Assembly: GCF_028372415.1 (NCBI RefSeq)
Contig: NC_092878.1
Span: 138,400,311-138,464,310 of the forward strand
Direction: 5' to 3'
From: Notamacropus eugenii
Taxonomy: Eukaryota > Chordata > Mammalia > Diprotodontia > Macropodidae
Length of the DNA: 64,000 bases
The notes beneath the pieces were generated by a model. The model did not search any database. It was not told the DNA's origin and saw only the letters and a list, made by a program, of their open reading frames with translations. A program made the position numbers and the translations under genes. The first letter of the stretch is position 1, and every line of letters starts with the position of its first letter. This document shows, piece by piece, positions 32,511-43,609 of the stretch.

Positions 32511-32882
32511 GTTGGTGAAAACACTCCTGACTGCAAAAGAGTAACCGTATTGGATAGCAATGACCTTTTCCCAATGGAGGGAAGTGGGTTTAAATATTTC
32601 CCTTAATAGTGTAGTACATTTAAATATTCACTCAATGGTTCCTCAAATGTTAAAGCATTGACATAACATCCTACTCCCTGCCTTTACAGTCTTATAGGGG
32701 AAGGATGTTCCTTGTCTGGTTCTTAGGGAAGAGGATGGAAAATTCTTCCCATTCACAAAATGATAGCTCTCCTTCCTTTCTTAGTATTATACATAGTGTA
32801 CTACTGAGTCTTAAAGTTGGCAAAGACTAGGATAATTTGGAATGGGTCTTAATACCCCCTACAAAAAATATTGAACACATAC
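32511..32882. other. EMCN intron next to the transmembrane exon
   Basis: Unique sequence just downstream in the transcript of the transmembrane exon. No element recognised. Confidence 0.45.
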
Positions 32883-32978
32883 CTGGGTCTGTCTTCCAGC
32901 ACATTCGATACAATCCCACCAGAGTGAATACTGAAAGTGTTATTGCTATCAGAGCAATAACAACTGGCAAAATTACAC
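32883..32978 (-). CDS. EMCN: EMCN transmembrane exon
   Basis: The 96-base exon has the acceptor 'cggttttttcctcattttag' and donor 'gtatgtg'. It encodes ILPVVIALIAITLSVF then TLVGLY, a single hydrophobic span of about 22 residues, followed at once by the basic stop-transfer RMCWKTDP. As I recall, known endomucins share the ILPVVIALI...LYR.CWK pattern almost residue for residue. Known role: endomucin is a type I O-glycosylated sialomucin on venous and capillary endothelium that limits leukocyte adhesion. Both borders are phase 1, so a phase-1 ectodomain exon must precede it. The exon ends with the first base of the glycine completed by the 25-base microexon. Confidence 0.96.
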
Positions 32979-33029
32979 CTAAAATGAGGAAAAAACCGAT
33001 ATGATTTAGGAAGAGTGCTACGAAACAGA

Positions 33030-33180
33030 TAATAAAAATATTAACATGAATAGCATCTTACATTTAAATGTCACTTAATAGTCTGCAAAGGAGAGTCACA
33101 CAAACTCACTTGATATCTTCATCATAATTCGGTGAGATAGACAGTGTAGGTAGGTCTTATTATCTGCCCTCTATTATTTC
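33030..33180 (-). mobile_element. MIR-class SINE
   Basis: 'agcatcttacatttaaatgt' and 'ttatctgccctctattattt' suggest the reversed MIR 3' half, starting 50 bases from the EMCN exon. Confidence 0.5.
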
Positions 33181-33429
33181 ATAAAAAAACATGCCCCTTT
33201 CCTTCTTCTTACAGGGAGAAAAGTCAGTCTTTTTAAAATTAGGCATAACAATTTTAGTTCATTTAGTCATATTTTGCCTCAGTGAGGCAAAGAAGTTAAA
33301 AACTGAGAATAAAAATCTATCGTCTGATCATTGGGGAGATGAGAAAAGGCTGAGACTATTCCCATTGTTTTCCTACTCAAAACTTTCCTTCAGGTCTTCC
33401 TACTCCCACATTTAGCATCCTACCTGCTA

Positions 33430-33640
33430 CATAGCTAGGTATTAGATAGAGTTCTGGACTTGAGGAGCAGGAAGACTTGAGTGCAAATCTAACTTCAGAC
33501 TCTTATTAGCTAATAAAGAGGAGGAGGGAATCATAATAGCACCTACCTCTCAGCATTACTGTATCAAATGAAATGGTGTTTTCCAAGGGTTTTTGTAAAC
33601 CTTAAAGTGCTATATAAATACTGGCTGTTATTATCCTATC
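33430..33640 (+). mobile_element. MIR/THER1 SINE with central deletion
   Basis: 'ggtattagatagagttctgg' and 'gcacctacctctcagcatta' are present, and the 3' end is 'aaagtgctatataaatactg'. The TCAGTTTCCTC core has been deleted. Confidence 0.75.
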
Positions 33641-34599
33641 AGTTGCTTGACATGATTGTGTGATGTTAGAAATTGGATCAAATGTATTGCAAGAATACAA
33701 AACCACACCAAACTACTAACTTTAGAATGTTGAAAGGCACTTTCTGGGTATTGTTTGTTTGGGTGGTGATACTTCTAGTTGTGGTGGCTGTTTATTATTT
33801 ACCGTTGTTTGTTTCTGGAGTTGGGAGAGGAGCATTGGTTACCATTAGCTGAAGCAATATTCTGAGTCAGCTCAATAAAAATGATTTTTAATAACTAAGA
33901 TGAAAAGACACTTATAAAAGGACATCCAGTCTAAAATGGAAGGCTAAAATGGAAAAGGAATTCTCTAGAGCATGTGAGACTGGGACTATTTCTAAATGAC
34001 TTTGTACTGATTACATCAAGTTCTGTAACAATGCTGAGCCTTTTAAATGAATTCCAAAAGGAGTTGGTCTAAATATCTCAACAGAAAATAAAAACAAATA
34101 GATAAGGAATATTTATTCTCCACACCAAGCATGCAGTTAAAGGAATAACTCATAGGGCTGGTCTATGTATAAGATGGACATTGTGAATAGAAAATCAAAT
34201 GAGTCCACAAATGAATAGGAGGATGATTGAATTGGATTTGAGAAATTGTGTTGTATTATTAATAAAAAGAAATCCCAAGCTTCTTCCTAAAACAAAACTT
34301 GTCTTTAGAAGTATCACATTCTTCCAGTGATGTAAGGATATAGAACACCACAGTGTCTGGAGAATTAGTTACAAGTCATCCAAAGCATATTGGAAAGGCA
34401 CAGGGAACCTGATTCAGCTACAATATATTTCCTGTGAAGAATTTCCCAGGAGAAGTGGCCTAAAGGATATATCATCAGAGAAAAGAACATGGATATCAGA
34501 ATGGGCATACTCCTTTTTGAATAATATGGAGCACTAAAATTACTTGACCTGGAAATGAATATAAAAGACAACAACACAAAAGGGGCTTTCCCCCACCAT

Positions 34600-36600
34600 G
34601 ATGAAGCATAGAGAAAGACCATCAGATAGCTGCATGTTGTGTGGGATGATGGCAATGGAAGATAAAGAGAAGACAGAACTACTCAATTCTTTTATTTTAC
34701 TTCTGTTTTTACCAAGGGGAATGATAGTCATGTGAAAAGGATAGAACTACAGGAAATAGGGAGTGATCTTCCAAGTTAAGTTGCAAGGTAATAAGAACAC
34801 AGTTTGCTACTTTCAATAAGTTAAAGTTGATAGACCCAAAAGAACGAAACAGGGTATCTCCAAATTCTTAGTGAAATCTGAAGCTGCTCTAAGATTTTAG
34901 AGACGCCCTGTAAATCCATGAATGTTCAATAAAGTAGCAGAAGTGATTTCTGAGCTATTGTCAGTGGTCTTTGAAAAGAATATAAAGAATTGAAGAGGTT
35001 CCACAGGTCTTAGAGATAGAAATGTGTCTCTAAGGGGAGTCCTCATTGATTTTGGCTTTGATTCCTGGCAAAAATTTTAGGATATCTTATTAAAATAACA
35101 GATGGTTTGTGGTATTTAAAAAAGTGAAGTAGTTTTTCCCTTTTATTTCTTTTCTATTCTTTGTTACAAGTGAAATGGCTTTCTGGGTAGAGAGATATAT
35201 TTGGAATGAGGGTGATATGAAAACAAAAGATATAAAAAATTTAAAAAATCCTTTAAATCTATAAAAGGAGAAACAATAATCACCAAGAACAAGTATGATG
35301 ACTTTAGGAATAGGTCATGCCAGTCTCTAACATCATTTCTTTTTCTTTTAATATTATGACTTGAGTAGAACTTCAGAGGAATGCCAAAGACATAACATAC
35401 CTCTTTTTCACCAAAGAATTTGACAAATCTCTTGTGCCATTCTTACAGATAAAATAAGAAGATGCAGCCTAGATGCTAAAATAGTTTTGTGGATGCAGGA
35501 ATAGTTGAATGACTCATGAATATATCTCTCCTTCTATTCCTCCATGCATCCATCCATCTATCCATCCATTCATCCATCCTTCTATCTGTCTGTCTATCTT
35601 AGTGGAGTGCCCCAGGGATCTCTTTGGCTTTGAGGTTAGTCAGCATTTTTACTGGTAACTTCAATAAAAGGATGACTGTCATATATTGTTTTAGGAGGGA
35701 TTAAAGTTCTCTCTCTCTCTCTCTCTTTCCCTTTTCCTGGTGTCAAATTTATAAGATGACACAAAATGAGAAAGGCTGATAAATGTCATGGATGACAGAA
35801 TCCGGGTCTAAAACATGTTCAGTAGATCAAGGAATAGGCTAAATCTAACAAGTTGAAATTTAATAGCAGTAAATGAAAGCCCTGAACTGGGGCTCACAAT
35901 ATCAATTGTTTGAGTATGGGATGGGACAAATATAGCCAGATGACAGTTTTACATGGAAAAAGACCTGGAGTTTTTAATGAAATGCAGACCCAGTTTGTGT
36001 AAATAGTCTGACATAGGAATCACTGGAACTTAGGCTATGTTGAGAGTGGAAGAAGACCTAGGGAACCCAGAAGTTAGCAGGCAATAAATAGTCTTACTAC
36101 TGTTGGTTGTCTTTTCTACCTTAGGTAGACCACATCTGGATTTTGCATTCTTTTCCTGAGAGTCACATTTTAGGAGATACACTGATTAAGTGGAAGCAAG
36201 TTCAGAGTAGAGGAACCAGGATGACATGAGCATGAGAAACTGAGCCATATGAAGGCTTGCTGAAAGAGAAAGAGATGCTTAGTCTAAGGAAGGTGAGAGG
36301 GGCTATATGACCACCATCTTCAAGGATAACAAGGAGTACCATGTGAACAAGAAATTAGACTTGCACTGTTTGGTCCCAAAGACCACAGTCAGAAGTAGAA
36401 GTTGCAGTGAGGCCAAGATAAAGCAAAATTTCCCAATTTTCTCAGCAGGCAGTGAATTCCCTCTCCTTAAAGATGCTCCAGAAAAAATTGAAGGGCCATT
36501 TATTGGACCCATTTTATGAGGGACTCCTGTTCTGATATGAGTTGAACCAAATGCTCAAGAAACTCCCTTCAGGTCTGAGATTCTATTATTTTTTGAATCT
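34600..36600 (+). mobile_element. CR1/L3 LINE remnant, 3' two thirds
   Basis: The order of recognisable segments follows CR1/L3. It starts with 'ttctgtttttaccaagggga', then 'tttgattcctggcaaaaatt' and 'ataggtcatgccagtctcta'. The RT-coding phrase 'tggagtgccccagggatctc' encodes the family's SGVPQGS motif. 'aagatgacacaaaatgagaa' follows, and the 3' region reads 'gactgtttggtcccaaagac'-like sequence at 36,360. Stops and frameshifts throughout make it a fossil. A CATC/CTGT microsatellite sits inside at 35,540-35,600 and a short (CT)n at 35,709-35,727. CR1/L3 activity in therians is old, which fits the heavy decay. Confidence 0.75.
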
Positions 36601-37228
36601 ATAGTTGTTATTTCAGATTAATCCACTTGATGTCAGCCTTGTAACCTTTCTGGGAGAAAAATTGGTTTCCATGAAGAAGGGAAATCTATCACTTTTCTCC
36701 CCTCACCAGTCCTCTAAATAATTTGTAGCTCCTCTTTGGAAAACTGAGGTAGAAATAGGGTACTTAGGGAGATACGGGATCCTCTAACAATGTAGGTTTA
36801 CCCACAGCTCCACATTAGCCTTCGTATGATGGTATACCTCATTTAGTGACTGTACACATGGCCCAATTGTATGCTGTTTCCATCAAACTCAAGACTTCTA
36901 AAGAAATGGGTTCCCTGCCCTCCCCTCCCCCCATACACATAATGCCCCTTCAAAGGAATAGAAGGCGGGAAAGGAAATAAGATATAATTTCAATTCAAAG
37001 AAAATTAAAGCTAAGCTTTTAATGTTAAGGAGAAAATGACTCCTATTAAAAACAAAGGGATATTCCTGCAACAATTTGGAGGAGTAAAGTAGAATTTTTC
37101 TGCTTACTTCCTTCTTAGAATGTGACAGTTTTTGTGGTTGTTTCTTTGAACATCCATCGTTGTTTCTCATGGGTATTTCCGAGGTAAGAGAAATAATTCT
37201 GAGAAAAAGCTTATGCAATGAAGGGGAG
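36601..37228. other. EMCN intron with a possible alternative exon at 37,108-37,198
   Basis: No repeat is recognised. On the minus strand, 37,108-37,198 is open in one frame (EIPMRNNDGCSKKQ), with an acceptor-like 'gctttttctcag' and a donor 'gtaagcag'. Its entry phase does not fit the preferred exon chain, so it is not annotated as coding. Confidence 0.4.
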
Positions 37229-37231
37229 AGT

Positions 37232-37275
<44 letters not shown>

Positions 37276-37338
37276 ACGTATACACACAGAAATACCCACA
37301 GAAATGTATATATATATATACATATGTGTATATATGAT
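37229..37338. repeat. (GT)n then (TA)n microsatellite
   Basis: About 22 GT units, then CACA-containing sequence, then TATATA to about 37,338. The 206-codon minus-strand ORF over it is largely repeat translation. Confidence 0.95.
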
Positions 37339-37659
37339 TGTATACCTGTTTGCATGTATTTTTTTATATGTATGCATATGGATAGCATAGAAACACAGTT
37401 TTTTCCATTCCATCCTCATATTTTCCAAATCATAGATAGTCCTGGCAAAAAAGACTTCTTTCATCACCAGGAAATGAGAATTTCTAGTTTTATACTTCAT
37501 TGTAAAGGCTAGGCACATTGTAAGCCTTTAGGTTGAATTAACTGGAATATAAGTAAGGACATCAATATCCATCCATATCCATGAATGAAAACATGCCTAA
37601 ATTAACATGTATATTTGGATTCCATGTTGGAAAATGAAGTCATTTCTTTCTCTCACAGG

Positions 37660-37925
37660 GCACCTAGGTAATATAATGGGTAGAGCACAGGACCTAGAGC
37701 CAAGAAGACTGAGTTCAACTCTGGCCTTTGACACTTACTAGATGTCTGATCCCAGACAAATCACTCGATCTCTGTTTGCCTCAACTTCCTTATATGTAAC
37801 ATGGGTATAGTAATAGCACCTACATCCCATGGTGATTGTGAAGATCAAATGAGATATTTGCAAAATGTTTAGCACAGTGCCTGACAAATAATATATACTA
37901 TAGGAATGTTAGCTATTATTATTTC
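37660..37925 (+). mobile_element. THER1/MIR SINE, full length
   Basis: 'ggcacctaggtaatataatg' (head), 'tgtttgcctcaacttcctta' (core) and 'gttagctattattatt' (3' end) are collinear. Confidence 0.85.
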
Positions 37926-38412
37926 AGGTACAAATGCTTCTCTTGGATTAAATTAGCAAGTTATTGTCCTCACTATATCCAACTAGAACTCCAATTCATG
38001 AATTTTCTAATCATTCTTACCTACTCCAGACATTAGCTATTAACCTTTAAAGGTACTCATTCTATGAACTCATATGTGCATTAAAGGTAAATAATGAGAA
38101 AAGTTTTGTCTATGTGTGTATGTGCTAGACTGAAAGTCTGTTAAGGTTCACTTGTACATAGTTTTTGGTGTTTGTACTCTATGGGGCATCTGCGTTTTGT
38201 CACATCAATTCCACCTTCATCCTTGGTAGTAATTGTAGTGCCCTAGGGTGAGTGAACAATGTAGACTGGATGCTTGTTAAGTCTTACCTCCCTCTCAGGG
38301 GATACTCACAGCAGGGATGCTTAGATTGCTTTTATAATGGGGTATTTGGTTCACCAAAGTTGGAGATAAGGCTACCTGGGCTGTAATGACTTCCCTTCTG
38401 CTAGATATACTC
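37926..38412. other. EMCN intron, unannotated
   Basis: A donor-like 'gtaagac' on the minus strand near 38,285 lacks a matching acceptor. Nothing else recognised. Confidence 0.45.
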
Positions 38413-38415
38413 ACC

Positions 38416-38487
<72 letters not shown>
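38413..38487. repeat. (CA)n microsatellite, about 35 units
   Basis: One AACA interruption splits two perfect runs. Confidence 0.97.
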
Positions 38488-38488
<1 letters not shown>

Positions 38489-38638
38489 CTACCACCTTTT
38501 CCTGACTGCCCTGCTTTTTTCCTTAGCCTGGCTTTTGACCACTAGAGATTCTGAAGTTTAGGGAATTAAGTTTCATATTTACTCACTGGAATAAGAAGGG
38601 TTGGTCAGAAGGGAGCTTGTGTTGCCAGAATCTGTCAT

Positions 38639-38642
<4 letters not shown>

Positions 38643-38737
<95 letters not shown>

Positions 38738-38776
38738 GGAGAGAGAGAGAGAAGGAGGGAGGGAGGGAGGGAGAGA
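38643..38776. repeat. (GA)n microsatellite, over 40 units
   Basis: Perfect GA from about 38,645 to 38,728, then GGGAGAGA and GGGA variants. Polypurine on the plus strand. Confidence 0.97.
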
Positions 38777-39303
38777 GATTGTATCTTGAGTTAGGACAAA
38801 TGTTTTCAGTGATAATTGTGGTTTTATGGCCTCATTCCATGATGATGGCCAATTTAAGCCTCTTCTGGAATAAAGCTTATTTATCACTAAGGCCCCAACT
38901 TCTTCCTTCCATCCCCACCCCAGGGTCTATGTCAGATAGAAATGCCCCATAGGAGAACTGCCTGAAGTATTAGAAAAGAATTGGGTCATGGATGCCTCCA
39001 AAGGCCAATTTTGTCCTTACAGACTCAGATCCAGGCCCAGGAATGCTCATGGACTTCCTGAGGAGAATACATGAGAAATAATACTGATTCTGAACTCCCT
39101 TGCTTGCTGTTTAAATCACTCCCAACTACTGCAGGCAAACACAGGAATATCTGGACAATGGAACTTAACCAGAAATTTCTCTTCTCTCTGTGATATTTCC
39201 ATGGAATAGCAAATCACCCCCATTCTGAAAGACTTATAGCTTTATCCCAAAGAGGGGAAAAGGAGAGGGTCATAATTCCCATTCCAGACGTAGAGAGTCA
39301 GAC
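38777..39303. other. EMCN intron, unannotated
   Basis: About 500 bases of moderately GC-rich unique sequence before the candidate exon at 39,304. Confidence 0.45.
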
Positions 39304-39360
39304 CTTTGGAGTTTTCCTGGTTCTTGATGTAGGGTGTGGTAATCATTTCCAAAGTATTTG
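39304..39360 (-). CDS. EMCN: Candidate EMCN ectodomain exon (57 bases)
   Basis: The minus strand has a strong acceptor ('gagtttgttttctttccacag' trimmed: 'tgttttctttccacag') and a weaker donor 'gtctga'. In the phase 1 to phase 1 frame it reads NTLEMITTPYIKNQENSK, a Thr/Asn-rich stretch of mucin-like composition. Joined directly to the transmembrane exon it gives ...ENSK-G-VILPVV in frame. The length is divisible by three and phase-symmetric. Mucin ectodomains evolve fast, so sequence similarity cannot settle it. The weak donor lowers confidence, and the exon could be a chance open window. Confidence 0.42.
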
Positions 39361-39486
39361 CTGTGGAAAGAAAACAAACTCAGAGTCACTGTATGCTTCT
39401 TAGTTCATGTCTTTGCAAAGTTTAGTTTTGGGGTTGTGTACCTGTGAAATTGATTTCTTGGGCTGGGTTAATAATAGCTAGATTTT

Positions 39487-39506
39487 GACTACTACTACTA
39501 CTACTG

Positions 39507-39545
<39 letters not shown>

Positions 39546-40257
39546 TTGCTACTAATACTACTACTTCTACTATTGTTTCTACTACTACTGGTACTACTAC
39601 TGGTACTACTACTACTTCTACTACTGTTACTAGTACTATTGTTACTACTGCTGCTACCACCACTATTGCTAATGCTACTACTACTGCTACTGTTACTATT
39701 ACTGCATTTTCTACTGTTACTATTACTGCAGCTGCTACTGTTACTACTATTGCTCCTATTGCTATTACTACATCTGTTACTGTTATCTACCACCATTGCC
39801 ACTATTACTGCTACGGTTGTTACTACTACTACTACCACTACTTTCGCTACTACTACTACTGCTACTGTTACTATTACTGCAGCTGCTACTGTTACTACTA
39901 TTGCTACCACTACTACTATTGCTACTGTTGCTATTACTGTATCTGTTACTGTTATCTACCACCATCACCACTACTACTGCTACTGTTACTACTACTACCA
40001 TCGCTACTCCTATTGCTACTGTTACTATTACTGCAGCTGCTACTGTTACTACTATTGCTACTGCTGCTACCACTACTATTGCTACTGTTACTACTATTGC
40101 TACCGTTGCTATTACTACATCTGCTACTGTTCTCCACCACCATCACCACTACTACTGCTACTGTTACTATTACTGCAGCTGCTACTGTTACTACTACAGC
40201 TACCACTACTACTACTGCTACTGTTGCTACAACTACTACTACTACTACTATAGCTAC
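39487..40257. repeat. 770-base (TAC/TGC)n trinucleotide array with higher-order units
   Basis: Nearly all triplets are TAC, TGC, TGT, TAT or CAC in register. A segment starting 'tattactgcagctgctact' recurs at 39,721, 39,872, 40,026 and 40,168, spaced 151, 154 and 142 bases, each with a CTGCAG site. This shows higher-order duplication on top of triplet slippage. ORFs of 259, 235 and 154 codons in this array are artefacts of the missing stop codons. Confidence 0.97.
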
Positions 40258-40261
40258 TAGC

Positions 40262-40680
40262 TAACATTTATGTAGCACTTAATATGCACCAAGCACTGTG
40301 TTATGATAATAATATGTTATGATGATAATAAGTAATAATAACAGATTTCCATAAGTATTTATAGCTCACAATGCATTTATTTCACTCGCTCTCCACAACA
40401 GCCCTGTGAGGCAGGAAGTGAAAGCATTCTTAACCCCATTATATAAGCAAGGAAACTTAGCTTCAGAAAGGCAATATCAACGAAAAAAATCAATCAAAAA
40501 GTTATCAAGTTCTTATTACATGCCAACTGTTGGTGTAAAGCCACAGACATACAAAGATAACGTGAAATAGTGCCTGCCCTCACAGAGCTTACATTCTACC
40601 ATTTTCTCAAAATCTCACACCTTGCAAATTTAGGATTGACACTCAGGTCTTTCTGATTTCAAAATCATTAATCTCTTAAA
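40262..40680 (-). mobile_element. MIR SINE split by an L2 3' end
   Basis: The reversed MIR begins 'agctaacatttatgtagcac' and 'acaacagccctgtgaggcag'. At about 40,481-40,605 an antisense L2 terminus ('caagttcttattacatgcca', 'ctcacagagcttacattcta') intervenes. The MIR resumes with 'acactcaggtctttctgatt'. Confidence 0.6.
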
Positions 40681-40764
40681 CCAGCATCTTTGCACATTTG
40701 TTAATACCATATACTACTGGGTATATATTTGTATTATATTGTACAGATGTATTTGTTAACACCA

Positions 40765-41345
40765 TATACTACTTCCATTTGAATTGTCTTAGGAAGATTC
40801 TGAAGATCACCTGGAGGATCAGGTACCCGACACTGAGGTCCTTACTTAATTAAACTAAACTGAAGCAAAATGCCAAGCATTCACACTCTGCTTCAGAGAG
40901 CACAACTCTGGTGGGCTGGCCATGTTATCTGAATGTAAAATATATGCTTGCCCAAGAGATTGTTTTATGGAGAACTTACACAGGGCAAGCATTCACATGG
41001 TGGTCAGAAGAAGAGATACAAGGACACTCTCAAGGTCTCACTTAAGGACTTTGGAATGGATTAGGTGACATGGAAGACACCGGCACAGGACCACTCATCA
41101 TGGCATGCCCACATCAGAAAGGGTGTTGTGCAGTATGAGCAAAGCAGAATTGAAACAGCTCAAAGGACATGAAGGATGAACAGACTTAGAGAATCCACAC
41201 CAAATGTTCACACAGAGTATTTGTGCTTGACCTGTGATAGAGCATTCTGAGCTCATAATGGTCTGATAAGTCATAGTGAAAACTGACTCTAGCACAGGGA
41301 TGCCATTTTGGTTGTCTTCGAGAACAAAAGACAACCATACTATTG
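40765..41345 (+). mobile_element. RTE LINE, 5'-truncated 3' end
   Basis: 'attgtcttaggaagattctg' and 'gatcacctggaggatcaggt' are collinear with the reverse complement of the RTE at 48,327-48,910. It ends at 'ttggttgtcttcgagaacaa' and 'agacaacc', the same terminus. The C-terminal coding region is frameshifted (a readable piece is STTLVGWPCYLN). Same family as the large RTE, opposite orientation. Confidence 0.85.
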
Positions 41346-43609
41346 GTTGGTAAGACTTTTTCATTTTTTTGCTGAGTATTTGAAATGGAAAAGAACTCAC
41401 AGGACTCCAGATTTTTTTTTTTACTTATTCTTGGATTCAAGGAGAAAATGTTGTAAAAAGAAGCTTCAGGGGGAGATTGAAGACTGAATTTATTTACTTT
41501 TCTCCTGATAAAGTTTAGCTAATGTCAGATGTTGAGGCTTTGTTCAGGGAGCTACCATGCAGGCAATTTTCAGTGACAAGAGACTGCTGAGTCTTAGAAC
41601 ATTGGGAAAAGTAAAGCAACTCTCTGCCTTCAGGCTAACTTCTGGTAGGAATGAATTCTAACTTCATTTAACCTGTAATCTGGGATTTATTTGATTGAAT
41701 TGAAGATAATTCCTTTTGTGCTTTTCTTACTGGAACTGAACTCTTTGTAATTTACCACCCTCTACCTGGTACCCTCCAAATTAAAAATAAAATTTTATTT
41801 GGGCCCAGAAATCTCTCACTACCCCCAAATGCCCATAGATTTACATTACTGGTAAGGAGATGTGGTTGTGAATTCAACTTTACCATAAGGAGATGTGTTT
41901 GTGAATTCAACTTTACCAACAGTTGCTGTAGTTGGAATTCAAAAATAGATTAAAAACATTCTTTACAGAGATGAACCTGGCCTACATAGCTCCTCCATCT
42001 TCCAAGTCATTAGACTTCTTCACAAGATGGGGGCGATGATAATCTAAGTTTCCAAGTACAATGATAGTTAAATTAGTCAGTGCATGTTAACAAACTGCCT
42101 ATTATCTTGTAGGGGTATTGGAGTATCAAGGCTGTTTTCCTGAACTAGATTATACCACCTTCTATAACACACTGGTCCCCTTTCTTTATCTTTCCAAATT
42201 TATATTTCAAGTTACATAGAGTTCTATTAGTTTGCACCTGACATTTACTCTTCCTCTTTCAGGGGTGGGGTGGTATAAGTGTTCAGATGTCATTTTCCTA
42301 TCTGCCTACCAGGCTACATCCTCTAAACTATAATCTACTAGAGGCCAGGACTTTTATCTTCAGTTTCATTTGTGCTACGTATAACCCCCACCAGTCCAAA
42401 CAATCAAATACTAAGTCATGTAAATGACAAGTGGTACTGGATTGGGCACAAGACCACATTATCACATCAATGAGACCCCTCTGGCTTGCTCTGTGTCTTG
42501 GCCCTTTCTCTTTGTGCCACCCACAGCCTGGCACACAGTGCTCTCCTGTGCATTTTTGACATCTGTGGGGGAAGAATACTGTTTAGAGCCTGTATCCTTC
42601 TTGCCATGCAAAAGATCTGTGGGAGGAAGCTAGATATATGCCCATAAGAACAAAGAAAAATGTCAGGCTAGTGCACCAAGCAGGCAGAAAGAGAGAATAA
42701 TAAATGAAAATGCAGGAACTAACTGAAACTTCTCCACTTTTCATTGCTGTTTCCAGAGTCAAATGTCTTAAGGAGAGAAGAATGCTCTCTAAGCAGTGTT
42801 TGGAGAGAACAAAATGGCTGGTTACATTAATCAACAGTACAAATCCTCAGGGGATTTCCCAAGATTTTACTTTTAGGACCCCAATGTACTACCTTTAGGC
42901 AATTATTTGAATTTGAATCACACATGAAAATCCAAACACATTTATTACTAGCACATAGCCAGGTGAGATGACAGTTCTAGCACTGAGTAAAAATGACTTA
43001 GTTCAAGGTATATCTACATGCTTTCTTGCTTGTATTTTTTTTTTTTTGCTTTGACCCAGTGGCCAGCGGCAGTTTCTCTAAGTCCAGAGAAAAGGAAATA
43101 GAATCATCTTCCTCTCATAAAAATGACAAACCTATCTCAGTGAAGGATGCATTTGCATCTCAAGCACTTGAGCTGGGTCTTCTTAGTAGATAGAATCATG
43201 GTATTATCTTAAAGGGAAATAGGGTTACACATGGATCATCTTTGTGTATCTTATTGTCATCACTAAGGTGAGACAGATGGTACTTTTTTCCAGGTACCAA
43301 CATCTGGGGGATACCATCTCTATGATACGATGCTGGAATTATCATTCTTCTGTTTTGTTATCCTTGACTTCCCCAAAATCTCACAGGAATTGTTGAATGA
43401 AAATGAAGATAGGAGGAAAGACAGGTCCCAGGACTGGCAAACAGAATTGTTATGGTGTTAATGGCAAGTAGAGATGCACCTTAATTATTTTTGTATGTCT
43501 TATTGTTGGAGCCATAAATGGAGTGGGGTGGAATAGGGCTTTTCTCTGGGTGTCAATACCTCTTTACTGCAGTCTGTCATGCTCCCACCTCATGTTCCTC
43601 TGCTCAATC
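41346..43609. other. EMCN intron, largely unannotated
   Basis: A 2.3-kb stretch with no named repeat except the tandem duplication at 41,853-41,918. It is among the longest repeat-poor parts of the window. No splice pair on the minus strand here could be fitted to the EMCN phase with confidence. Confidence 0.45.
41853..41918. repeat. Perfect tandem duplication of 33 bases
   Basis: Two adjacent 33-base copies (41,853-41,885 and 41,886-41,918) differ at one base (GTGG against GTGT). Confidence 0.95.

Noticed and set aside
36898..37518. 206-codon minus-strand ORF
   Set aside because: It runs through a CA/TA microsatellite (a long Thr-His run). Part of it overlaps a possible exon, but the ORF as a whole is chance.
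39485..40264. 259-codon Thr-rich ORF that resembles a mucin
   Set aside because: The frame is open only because the TAC/TGC triplet array lacks stop codons in several frames and both strands. It has no start context, splice context or conserved domain. The mucin-like composition next to a mucin gene is a coincidence of the triplets.
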